DNA of 64,000 nt, taken from the NCBI RefSeq assembly GCF_007954585.1, contig NZ_CP042382.1, forward strand, positions 3,472,001-3,536,000, read 5' to 3'. Position 1 is the first letter of the stretch. Each line of letters opens with the position of its first letter. This document shows positions 20,753-28,866 of this stretch, piece by piece. The translations under genes were made by a program, and so were the position numbers. The notes below the pieces were generated by a model that did no database searches, was not told where the DNA came from, and worked only from the letters and a program-made list of their open reading frames with translations. The stretch is from Pistricoccus aurantiacus. GTDB taxonomy: Bacteria > Pseudomonadota > Gammaproteobacteria > Pseudomonadales > Halomonadaceae.

Positions 20753-21739
20753 GTGACCTCTCACCATCGTCCGCTTTATCATGCCTTCATCGATCAGGAG
20801 CTGGATACCTGGCTGGCAAGACTTCCGCAGCAGCTGGCCCAGGGGCTGGATCGCAAGCGCCACGGCGACCTTCCTGCTTGGGAGAAGGCGGTAGCCAAGC
20901 TTCCCGAATTGCCTCGAGAGCGCCGTGTCGACCTGGATCGGGACAGCATCACGGTAGAAGTGGCGCTCAATGATGCTAAGCGCCGTCAGTGCAAAAACCT
21001 GCTTGGAAAACTCGCGCCCTGGCGCAAGGGACCCTATACCCTGGGCGGCATACATATCGACACGGAATGGCGCTCGGACTGGAAGTGGGCGCGAATTGCC
21101 CCGCATCTTGCGCCGCTCACAGGGCGACGAGTACTGGATGTAGGCGGCGGCAGCGGCTATCACGGCTGGCGCATGACCGGCGCCGGCGCTGCTTTTACCC
21201 TGGTGATCGATCCCTCGCCACGCTTCTTCTATCAGTTTCAGGCAGTGCGCCATTTCATCGGCGACGCGGATCACGGACGTACCCAGTTCCTGCCGGTGGG
21301 CATCGAAGGCGTTCCGGACAATCTCGAATTCTTCGACACGGTGTTTTCCATGGGGGTGCTCTATCACCGCCCTTCTCCCTTGGAACATCTCTGGCAGTTG
21401 AAAGCCTGCCTGCGGCCCGGGGGGGAACTGGTACTGGAAACTCTGGTGGTGGAAGGCGACAAGACACGAGTGCTGCTACCCGGCCCGCGCTATGCGGCCA
21501 TGCCAAACGTCTACTTCTTGCCGTCTTCTAGGGCGCTGATCGATTGGCTCGAGCGCTGTGGTTTCGAGAACCTGCGAGTGGTGGACGAAGCGAACACTAC
21601 GGTGGACGAACAACGTTCAACGGATTGGATGACGTTTCAATCACTCAAGGATTTTCTCGATCCGCAGGACGCTTCGCTCACCCGGGAAGGCTACCCCGCG
21701 CCGCGCCGCGCGGTGCTGCTGGCCCGGAAACCTAAATGA
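20753..21739 (+). CDS. cmoB: tRNA U34 carboxymethyltransferase
   Basis: CmoB transfers the carboxymethyl group of carboxy-SAM to 5-hydroxyuridine-34 in tRNA. The SAM site VLDVGGGSGYHGWRM, the FSMGVLYHRPSP motif and the LVLETLVVEGD strand match the family. It begins with GTG immediately after the cmoA stop. The length of 328 residues is normal. Its last 8 bases overlap the convergent gene downstream. Confidence 0.94.
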   Translation: MTSHHRPLYHAFIDQELDTWLARLPQQLAQGLDRKRHGDLPAWEKAVAKLPELPRERRVDLDRDSITVEVALNDAKRRQCKNLLGKLAPWRKGPYTLGGIHIDTEWRSDWKWARIAPHLAPLTGRRVLDVGGGSGYHGWRMTGAGAAFTLVIDPSPRFFYQFQAVRHFIGDADHGRTQFLPVGIEGVPDNLEFFDTVFSMGVLYHRPSPLEHLWQLKACLRPGGELVLETLVVEGDKTRVLLPGPRYAAMPNVYFLPSSRALIDWLERCGFENLRVVDEANTTVDEQRSTDWMTFQSLKDFLDPQDASLTREGYPAPRRAVLLARKPK

Positions 21740-22667
21740 CGGCGGCTTTTTCGGGACTTTCATTCCAATCGGGATAGCAATGTCGGTACGCCGGAGGCTG
21801 GCGCCCCTCGAACATTCGGTCAAAAATTTCCAACGCTTCATCGGCGGACAGTGAGCCGCTCGTGACACCAGGCCACTGCTTCACTTCGTCTCGTATCACC
21901 AAGGAAGGCGCCCTACCCAGAAAACGTATCGGCACAGTAGCGTAGCCATGAGCCGCCAGCGCGCAGACTCGGTGCTGGCCGCGATTGATGACCACACGAA
22001 ACTCATCCTCTCGGACCAGCAAGAAACCGGTCATATCACCGTCGATATCATCACTTCTGAGATAACCCTTCGTCTGGATACTCTGATAAAGGCGAATCAG
22101 GCGCCGAAGCTCCAGCGCTCCGCGAGCCTCGCTCAGAGGACCAATGAAAATCCACTCCAGATTCCTCTCTTGCTTCAGCCCATTGGCCCTTGCTTCTTCC
22201 CAGGTGGTCTGAAGTTTTCGGGCCTTGTACTTTTCTGCAGCGCTGCCTATCCAGGGTTCGACCATGCACAGAGGGGATTGGTTAGCCAATCGGCTGGCCT
22301 GAGGATCTTTCAGACCCAGGTATTCCGCGCCATTATTCGGCTGAACATTATCGTAATATTTTTTTAATTCCGATAACTGGTAATCCTCAATTCCGGATTG
22401 AGCATATTCTTTCAGCGCTCTGATGAAAGGATGACGACTTTCACCATTACAGGGATATGCCATCAACCCTAGGGCTCGACAGTGAGTCAAGGGGATATTC
22501 AGCAGAACCGGACTTTGCTTCGCGCGCTTCATCACGTCGATAGGGTGGCTCGACAATTCCCGCAGGTCCACCGGCGGCAGATCACGAGGAATCACATAGC
22601 CCCGTGATTCGACTTCGCTCTGAAAGTACTGCTTGACCCAGGAGGGAAGATAACGTGCGGTTTTCAT
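21732..22667 (-). CDS. Unknown protein with ParB/sulfiredoxin-like motif
   Basis: I do not recognise a named family for this 311-residue protein. It has no signal peptide or membrane helix. Residues about 215-250 read FRVVINRGQHRVCALAAHG and then VPIRFLG. This resembles box II of ParB and sulfiredoxin folds (G-x-H-R followed by a helix), suggesting a nucleotide- or nuclease-like domain. The C-terminal WPGVTSGSLSADEALEIFDRMF block looks conserved in style. It is followed about 1 kb upstream by an LTA-synthase-like gene on the same strand, so a cell-envelope role is possible but unproven. The AT-rich promoter region differs from its neighbours. Confidence 0.6.
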   Translation of the reverse strand: MKTARYLPSWVKQYFQSEVESRGYVIPRDLPPVDLRELSSHPIDVMKRAKQSPVLLNIPLTHCRALGLMAYPCNGESRHPFIRALKEYAQSGIEDYQLSELKKYYDNVQPNNGAEYLGLKDPQASRLANQSPLCMVEPWIGSAAEKYKARKLQTTWEEARANGLKQERNLEWIFIGPLSEARGALELRRLIRLYQSIQTKGYLRSDDIDGDMTGFLLVREDEFRVVINRGQHRVCALAAHGYATVPIRFLGRAPSLVIRDEVKQWPGVTSGSLSADEALEIFDRMFEGRQPPAYRHCYPDWNESPEKAAVI

Positions 22668-22770
22668 AATGTTACGTCGGATCCGTTAAAGACTTCTGTG
22701 TCCCTTTGTATCCGCAGTTAAACATTACTTAACGAAAAAGTCGACTTACAAATTGTAACCTTAATGGCAG
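22668..22770. promoter_or_regulatory. AT-rich intergenic region with 13-bp palindrome
   Basis: Between the phosphotransferase-like gene and the unknown gene lies an AT-rich stretch holding the perfect palindrome TTACAAATTGTAA (22746-22758) and a GTTAA...TTAAC pair. It must contain the promoter of the leftward unknown gene. The palindrome may be an operator. Confidence 0.4.
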
Positions 22771-24843
22771 TTACCGTGTCTTGCTTGCCAAGGCTTCTCG
22801 TCGGATACGCCAGTCCTCCAAGGCCAGCCGAGCCCGGGCATGTTCGACCTGAGCCTTCAAGGCATCGGACGGCAAGGACGTATATTCCAGCGTCTTGGCC
22901 ACTTGCGCCCAGCGATAATAGCGCGGATTTCGCAGATTGGTGGCCGCGCCTAGATCGCTGATCATCACTCCGGAGCCGCCGTCCTGCTGATTGAACGTCA
23001 GCGCCATTGAGACGAAACCGTCGCCATTCTGGGCTGCGGTATAAAGCTGATCTCCCATCCAGGGGGTGGAGACACCGGACAAGGAATGCGCCCACAGGGT
23101 GGGGAAAATATCCCGGTGACTCACCCAGTCATCGAGGCGCGGTGTCTCGTCGAAGCGATAGGCCGGCGGCACCCAGCTCAGAATCGGCACGCCGAACTGA
23201 TCGAAGAGATCATGACTATCCGGATACTGGAGGATCGAGCGGGTGTTATGATCGCCGCTGGCAACAAACAGGGTATGATCCAGCAGGCCATCCCTTTCCA
23301 ACTGGCTCAGAAAACCGCCCAGCATGTCGCTGGAATACTGATAAGTTTCCAGAATCGACTGGCCAAGTTCTCGCGAAGCGGCCAGCGTATCGCCCAGCCT
23401 GGCGATATCCAGCGGCGCGGGATCAAAGCTGTCGGGTATACGATAAGGCGGGTGGTTGGTCACCGACAGGGTCATCAGGAAGATCCTTTCCCCGCTGGCT
23501 TCCGCCTGCTCGAGAAGCTCCGCCCCGTAGCGATACATCCATTCGTCGTCGACTCCCCAGGTGCCACCGGTGGCCTCGGGAAAGCGCTCGATAATCGCGC
23601 CCTGGCCTATCACCTCGTCGAATCCCTGGCGCGGCAGATTGGCCCCCAGGTTGCGCCAACCCACGGAGCCGGCGGTGAGGAATATCGTGCGGTAGCCCGC
23701 CTGCTGGAATGGCTTCACCGCCGAGGTAGAAAACGAATGATAGCCATAGCGACTCTGGGTCAGCGGGCTGATCGGCGTATCCAGCAGCAGCCCTTCCAGA
23801 CTCGGCAAGGTGCCGTTCTCACTGGAAATTGCCTTGGAGAAATAGTCCGCCTTCATTAACCAAGGGCGCAGACGACCGAGTAGATCGTTCGACTCCGGGT
23901 CATCGAAATCCAGCAGCGGCCGACCCCAGCTTTCCATCAGGCTGAAAACCACCTGGGGCGGCTTTTCTTCGAGCAGCTCTCGTCGCGGCGTAGTCTGGCG
24001 CAGATGCTCGAGCAGCGCGGTTTCGCTGTCCACTTTCCGCCAGCCGAAGGCATGAGCCGCGTCGATGGGCGAGGCGAAGCCGTAACGTTTGAGTCCCGCT
24101 TCGGGATCGTCGCCGATGTCGTTGGCCTCACGCTCCTTCCAAGCGAGATACAGCGCTTGAGGGCCGCTGGGTACCAGATCGTTGAGAAAGGCGTTGTCCG
24201 CTACCGCCATGTGCATTTCCCGCAGCGGAAAGGTGCCCAAGGAGCCGCGACCCAGACCGATCAACGCCACCAGCGACAGGGTGATCGCCAGCGCTGTCCG
24301 GGGCCAGCGCCAGGAGTTCGATCGGCGCAGCCGCGCCAGACGCATCAGCATCAGTTGGGCCGTGGTCATACCCGCCAGCACGATGAACAGGAGAACCACC
24401 GGATAATCGTTGATGATCGTAGCGATGACCGCCCGGGTGTCGTCCTCGAACAGACCGAAGACAAGGGCGTTGAGCGGCCCCTGATAGAAGCCGAAATAGA
24501 AATGATTGATCACCGCCAGCAGGTTGACCAGCAGCATGACAAGCCCTGCCCACACCGGCCACAGCCGGCGCCAGACTCGCATCAAGAGCGCGGGCAGCGG
24601 CAGCAGGCAGGTGCCAAGCAGCAGCCAGGGGCCCAAGGTGACCGCGAACAGCTTGGCATCGAAACGCAGCCCCATCCAGAATGCGGAAAGAAGGATCGGG
24701 GCGCCTGGATTCAGGTCCGCCGGGGCTTCTTGCCAGAACAGCAAGGCCCGCCATACTGTCAGGCTAAGAAGCCCCAGTAGTCCCAGCCACCACAACTGCC
24801 GGTTGACGTCACGCCACAGCGCCAAACGAGAATGTGCCACCAT
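22771..24843 (-). CDS. LTA-synthase/phosphoglycerol-transferase-like membrane sulfatase-fold enzyme
   Basis: The 690-residue protein has about five N-terminal membrane helices and a large periplasmic alkaline-phosphatase-superfamily domain. Metal/catalytic features include SLMESWGRPLL, then SSENGTLPSLEG with the nucleophile threonine, GVDDEWMY, and ASGDHNTR. Such proteins transfer phosphoglycerol or phosphoethanolamine to envelope glycans, for example osmoregulated glucans. I prefer ATG 24843, with AGGTG before it, over the GTG at 24855. The true acceptor cannot be read from sequence. Confidence 0.85.
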   Translation of the reverse strand: MVAHSRLALWRDVNRQLWWLGLLGLLSLTVWRALLFWQEAPADLNPGAPILLSAFWMGLRFDAKLFAVTLGPWLLLGTCLLPLPALLMRVWRRLWPVWAGLVMLLVNLLAVINHFYFGFYQGPLNALVFGLFEDDTRAVIATIINDYPVVLLFIVLAGMTTAQLMLMRLARLRRSNSWRWPRTALAITLSLVALIGLGRGSLGTFPLREMHMAVADNAFLNDLVPSGPQALYLAWKEREANDIGDDPEAGLKRYGFASPIDAAHAFGWRKVDSETALLEHLRQTTPRRELLEEKPPQVVFSLMESWGRPLLDFDDPESNDLLGRLRPWLMKADYFSKAISSENGTLPSLEGLLLDTPISPLTQSRYGYHSFSTSAVKPFQQAGYRTIFLTAGSVGWRNLGANLPRQGFDEVIGQGAIIERFPEATGGTWGVDDEWMYRYGAELLEQAEASGERIFLMTLSVTNHPPYRIPDSFDPAPLDIARLGDTLAASRELGQSILETYQYSSDMLGGFLSQLERDGLLDHTLFVASGDHNTRSILQYPDSHDLFDQFGVPILSWVPPAYRFDETPRLDDWVSHRDIFPTLWAHSLSGVSTPWMGDQLYTAAQNGDGFVSMALTFNQQDGGSGVMISDLGAATNLRNPRYYRWAQVAKTLEYTSLPSDALKAQVEHARARLALEDWRIRREALASKTR

Positions 24844-24914
24844 CGTGTCATGCACCTATCATGAAAAAAGACCGGCGCCACTATAACGATGAAGCGCATT
24901 TATGACGATGAAAA

Positions 24915-24965
24915 TAATAAAAAAGCCTGGCGTCTTCTGCTCTCTCTAGAGCAAAGGACGCCAGG
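24915..24965 (-). terminator. Terminator of the narGHJI-ppi operon
   Basis: A 9-bp perfect stem (CCTGGCGTC, 24926-24934, and GACGCCAGG, 24957-24965), with an inner complementary TGCTCT/AGAGCA, is followed on the minus strand by CTTTTTTATT. It lies just after the isomerase stop. Confidence 0.85.
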
Positions 24966-24989
24966 TATCAACTTCCAAGGAATAGCGCG

Positions 24990-25811
24990 TTACTGCATCA
25001 GCGCACCGCCGGCCTCTTCATCCAGCACGATGCCTTCAACACCATAGGTTTCTTCCAGCGCCAGCAAATAGTGCCGCAGCGCTCGACGCGTGGCCTGCTC
25101 GAACAAGGTATGACGCACTCGGTCGGCCACCTGCTCGAAAGGCAAAGGCGATGACTCCACCCGCTCTTCGATATCGACCAGATGCCAGCCATAGCGAGAG
25201 GCCAGGGGCCGATCGTGCAATCCCGACGGCAGATGCTCCAGAGCACGATCCAGTTCCGGCACGGTCTGTCCGGGGCTCAGCCAACCGAGCTCTCCGCCAT
25301 CGTCCTTGGAAGGACAGGCGGAATGGCGCAGCGCAAACTCGACGAAACGCTCGGGATTCCGCGAAAGCTGTTCGAGCAGTTCGACGCCCTGATGATACTG
25401 GGCATCCCGAGCCTGGGCATCCTCCGGTGCCGCCGCCAGCAGAATATGGCGAACTCTGAAGGTTACCGGCGCGTAAAATCGTTGAGGGTTGGCTTCGAAG
25501 AAGCGCCGACAGGCGGTCTCGTCCGGCTCCGGCACCTCGAGCTCCCGATCCAGAAGATCGGTCATGGCTTCATCGTTTTCGACACCCCGAGCGTCGACGA
25601 TGGGCGCCAGACCCAATTCTTGCGCCCGCTGACTCAGTAGCTCTCGCACCACAAGCGCTCGCGCCGCTTTGAGCTGGGCGTCCGCCACGCTATCCGCCGG
25701 GTGATACTGCATCTCCTGGGCGATGGCCTCCTCGGCGATCGTCACCTTACCGACCCGAACCGGGGGAGCGGCGCTCCCGCCGGGCAGGTTTTCGATATCG
25801 ATCAGTTCCAT
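24990..25811 (-). CDS. Parvulin-type peptidyl-prolyl isomerase of the nar operon
   Basis: This 273-residue protein contains one rotamase domain: FRVRHILLAA, then HSACPSKDDGGELGWLSPGQ and a C-terminal GWHLVDIEE. An N-terminal helical region resembles NifM/SurA-like chaperones. There is no obvious signal peptide. It follows narI by 16 bases and is the last gene before a strong terminator. Isomerases of this kind at the end of narGHJI operons are thought to help nitrate reductase maturation; this role is inferred from position. Confidence 0.88.
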   Translation of the reverse strand: MELIDIENLPGGSAAPPVRVGKVTIAEEAIAQEMQYHPADSVADAQLKAARALVVRELLSQRAQELGLAPIVDARGVENDEAMTDLLDRELEVPEPDETACRRFFEANPQRFYAPVTFRVRHILLAAAPEDAQARDAQYHQGVELLEQLSRNPERFVEFALRHSACPSKDDGGELGWLSPGQTVPELDRALEHLPSGLHDRPLASRYGWHLVDIEERVESSPLPFEQVADRVRHTLFEQATRRALRHYLLALEETYGVEGIVLDEEAGGALMQ

Positions 25812-25827
25812 TTATCTGTCCTCAAGC

Positions 25828-26511
25828 TCAACCGCGACGGCGGACAATTTGGTAACGCCGGCCAAGATAGCCGAGAGGAATACTCCAGACGTGCACCAGA
25901 CGCGTAAACGGGAACAGCAGGATAATGGTCAGGCCGAGGAACACATGCAGCTTGTAGATCCAGGACACGTTGGCCATGTAATCCGCCGCGTTACCGCTGA
26001 AGAACACGATGGACTGAGCCCAGCCCGCCAGGGTCAGCATCATCTCGCCGTCCAGATGGCCTAGGGAGAAGAACACGGTAATGATACCCAGCGCCGCCTG
26101 AACCACCAGAATGCCGAGGATCAGGGTATCCATGAAGCTGGAGGATGCCTTGACCCGAGGGTTATACAGGCGCCGATAAAGCAGCATGCCGCCGCCGATG
26201 AGCACCATCACCCCGGCGATGCCGCCGATGACGATGGCGAGGATCTGCTTGGTACCCGCCGTCAGGAACGGCGCATAGACCCAATGGGGCGTCAACATGC
26301 CGAACAGGTGGCCGAAGAAGATCACCAGAATACCGATATGGAAGAGATTACTGGCCAGGCGCATGTGCTTCGTCGAGAGCATCTGACTGGAGCCGGTCTT
26401 CCAGGTGTATTGGCCGTGGTCGAAGCGCAGCAGGCTCCCTACCAGAAAGACCGTGCCGGCCAGGTACGGATAGTAGCCGTAGATCAGATGTTGTAGATAT
26501 TCACCGAACAT
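25828..26511 (-). CDS. narI: Respiratory nitrate reductase gamma subunit (cytochrome b)
   Basis: NarI is the five-helix membrane subunit that takes electrons from quinol and binds two b hemes. The four heme ligands His58, His68, His189 and His207 can be placed two residues beyond those of the E. coli protein (56, 66, 187, 205). The length is 227 residues against 225. It follows narJ by 13 bases. Confidence 0.96.
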   Translation of the reverse strand: MFGEYLQHLIYGYYPYLAGTVFLVGSLLRFDHGQYTWKTGSSQMLSTKHMRLASNLFHIGILVIFFGHLFGMLTPHWVYAPFLTAGTKQILAIVIGGIAGVMVLIGGGMLLYRRLYNPRVKASSSFMDTLILGILVVQAALGIITVFFSLGHLDGEMMLTLAGWAQSIVFFSGNAADYMANVSWIYKLHVFLGLTIILLFPFTRLVHVWSIPLGYLGRRYQIVRRRG

Positions 26512-26524
26512 GATGTCTCTCCTC

Positions 26525-27307
26525 TTAGCGCTCTATCGCCGTGGGTACAGCGTCCGGCGCCGGCATGATGCGAACGGTCTGACTGGCGACTTCGTTTTTT
26601 CGCTCCGCACGGCGGCGCCCTTCCGCGGATTGCAGGGCGCAGTCCTCATCGGATTCCGCGGAAAAGCGCACCGCCTCCTCTTCCCAGACCGCGTCCAGGG
26701 CCTCGGCGGTGTGATCCGGTTTCTCTTCCTTGACCTTGGGTCGATGCACCTGGATATCCCCTTCCGCACCGATCAGAGCGAGTAGCGCCGTTGGCACCAG
26801 GGCATGATCCGCTTCCCGCTCTTCGAGACGCGCTGCCAGCAACGCCAAGATATGGCGAATATCCCCCAGCCAGCGGCCGATTTCCGCCTCATCCCGAGTG
26901 GAAAGGTATTCGAGGAACACCGGCAGATAATCCGGCAGCTCTCGGGCGTCCAGCATGAAGCCCGCCGCCTCGTATTCCGCGAGTAGATCCACCATGGCCT
27001 GGCCGCGATCCCGGGATTCCCCGTGCACGTGCTCGAACAGCAGCAGTGCAGTGGCCTTGCCGCGATCGAACAGGCCCACGTACTCTGCCTGCAGGTCCAG
27101 CAGGTCCGCCTGCTGGATACGTCCGCACCAGTCGCTCAGCGCCTGGCGCTGGAGCGCCGGCAGGCGACGCTCCGTATCGATGATCTCGACCATTTCCGGC
27201 GCGGCGTCCTGCAATTCCGCAGTGGGATAATCCAGTAGCCGGGCCAGTACCCGCAGACTCAATAGAGTGTGATTGGCTTGTCCGCTCATGGCTGTTGATT
27301 GGCTCAT
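26525..27307 (-). CDS. narJ: Nitrate reductase molybdenum cofactor assembly chaperone
   Basis: NarJ is the cytoplasmic chaperone needed for inserting cofactor into NarG and attaching the complex to NarI. The all-helical family pattern is present (LRVLARLLDYPTAELQ, then FEHVHGESRDRGQAMVDL). A charged C-terminal tail makes it longer (260 residues) than the E. coli protein. Its ATG overlaps the narH stop by 4 bases; a second ATG six codons later could also be used. Confidence 0.95.
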   Translation of the reverse strand: MSQSTAMSGQANHTLLSLRVLARLLDYPTAELQDAAPEMVEIIDTERRLPALQRQALSDWCGRIQQADLLDLQAEYVGLFDRGKATALLLFEHVHGESRDRGQAMVDLLAEYEAAGFMLDARELPDYLPVFLEYLSTRDEAEIGRWLGDIRHILALLAARLEEREADHALVPTALLALIGAEGDIQVHRPKVKEEKPDHTAEALDAVWEEEAVRFSAESDEDCALQSAEGRRRAERKNEVASQTVRIMPAPDAVPTAIER

Positions 27308-28866
27308 GACTGCACCTCCTTTTCTTTCTCTTGGCCGGGATCGAAGGTTTCCACCGGCTGGACCAGAGTGGTGGTCTGGCTACGACCGCCGAACAGGTTG
27401 GTGCGATTGCCGCCGTTGCAGCCGTCGCCGAAGCTGAAGCCGCAGCCGCCGCGCTCCGCGTAGGCGTCCCGAGGAATTTCTCGTTTACCGGTGGGAATCA
27501 CGAAGCGGTCCTCGTAGTTGGCGATGGCCAGGTAACGATACATCTCCTCTACCTGAGCCTCCGTCAGACCGACTTCCTTGATCGCATCAAGGCTGCCCTC
27601 GCCTTCCACATGCTTGGCGCGCATGTAGAGGCGCATCGCCATCATGCGCTTGAGCGCCAGCACTACCGGTTTCTCGTCACCAGCGGTCAGCATGTTGGCG
27701 AGATAACGCACTGGAATACGCAGGGATTCGATCTTCGGCAGTATGCCGTCGAACTCCACGTGGCCTTCTTCCGCCGCGGACTGGATCGGCGACAGCGGTG
27801 GCACGTACCACACCATCGGCAGGGTGCGATATTCAGGATGCAGCGGCAGCGCCAGGCCCCAGTCGATGGCCATCTTGTAGACCGGCGACTGCTGGGCGGC
27901 CTGGATGACGTTGTCCTGTACGCCGTCCTTCCTTGCCTGGGCGACCACTTCCGGATCGTGCGGATCGAGGAAGATCTCGCACTGGCGATGATAGAGATCC
28001 CGTTCGTCTTCCGAAGAAGCCACTTCCTTGATGCGATCCGCGTCATAGAGCAGCACGCCGAGATAGCGGATACGTCCCACGCAAGTTTCAGAACACACCG
28101 TCGGTTGCCCCACCTCGATGCGCGGATAGCAGAAGATGCATTTCTCTGACTTGCCGCTCTTCCAGTTGTAGTAGATCTTCTTGTAGGGGCAGCCGGAGAT
28201 GCACATGCGCCAGCCGCGACACTTGTCCTGGTCGATCAGCACGATGCCATCTTCTTCCCGCTTGTAGATCGCCCCGCTCGGACAACTGGCGACACAGGTC
28301 GGGTTAAGACAGTGCTCGCAAAGACGCGGCAGGTACATCATGAAGGTGTTCTCGAACTGACCGTAGATGTCCGCCTGGATCTTCTCGAAGTTGATATCCT
28401 TGCGCCGCTTGGCGAACTCGGTGCCGAGAATCTCTTCCCAGTTCGGGCCCCACTCGATCTTCTTCATGCGCTGACCGGAAATCAGCGAGCGCGGCCGGGC
28501 AATCGGCTGATGTTCGCTGACCTTGGCGGTATGCAGATGCTGGTAATCGAAGGTAAACGGCTCGTAGTAGTCGTCAATCTCCGGCAGGTCCGGGTTGGCG
28601 AAAATATTCGCCAGCACCCGCCACTTGCCGCCGATGCGCGGCTCGATGCCGCCGTCCTTGCGACGCAGCCAGCCGCCGCGCCATTTCTTCTGATTTTCCC
28701 ATTCCTTGGGATAGCCGATCCCCGGCTTGGTCTCAACGTTGTTGAACCAGGCGTACTCTACCCCTTCCCGGCTGGTCCAGACCTGCTTGCATGTAATCGA
28801 GCAGGTATGACAGCCGATACACTTGTCCAGGTTGAGCACCATGCCGACTTGTGAACGAATCTTCAT
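27304..28866 (-). CDS. narH: Respiratory nitrate reductase beta subunit (iron-sulfur)
   Basis: NarH carries three [4Fe-4S] clusters and one [3Fe-4S] cluster that relay electrons from NarI to NarG. The first motif is C16-x2-C19-x2-C22-x3-C26 as in E. coli. CEHCLNPTC and CPSGAIYKR follow, and the CRGWRMCISGC segment has tryptophan in the [3Fe-4S] position. The length of 520 residues is normal. It overlaps both narG and narJ by 4 bases. Confidence 0.97.
   Translation of the reverse strand: MKIRSQVGMVLNLDKCIGCHTCSITCKQVWTSREGVEYAWFNNVETKPGIGYPKEWENQKKWRGGWLRRKDGGIEPRIGGKWRVLANIFANPDLPEIDDYYEPFTFDYQHLHTAKVSEHQPIARPRSLISGQRMKKIEWGPNWEEILGTEFAKRRKDINFEKIQADIYGQFENTFMMYLPRLCEHCLNPTCVASCPSGAIYKREEDGIVLIDQDKCRGWRMCISGCPYKKIYYNWKSGKSEKCIFCYPRIEVGQPTVCSETCVGRIRYLGVLLYDADRIKEVASSEDERDLYHRQCEIFLDPHDPEVVAQARKDGVQDNVIQAAQQSPVYKMAIDWGLALPLHPEYRTLPMVWYVPPLSPIQSAAEEGHVEFDGILPKIESLRIPVRYLANMLTAGDEKPVVLALKRMMAMRLYMRAKHVEGEGSLDAIKEVGLTEAQVEEMYRYLAIANYEDRFVIPTGKREIPRDAYAERGGCGFSFGDGCNGGNRTNLFGGRSQTTTLVQPVETFDPGQEKEKEVQS

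Noticed and set aside
19994-21388. Minus-strand frame of 464 codons
   Set aside because: It lies opposite cmoA and cmoB, both clearly recognised, and has no domain.
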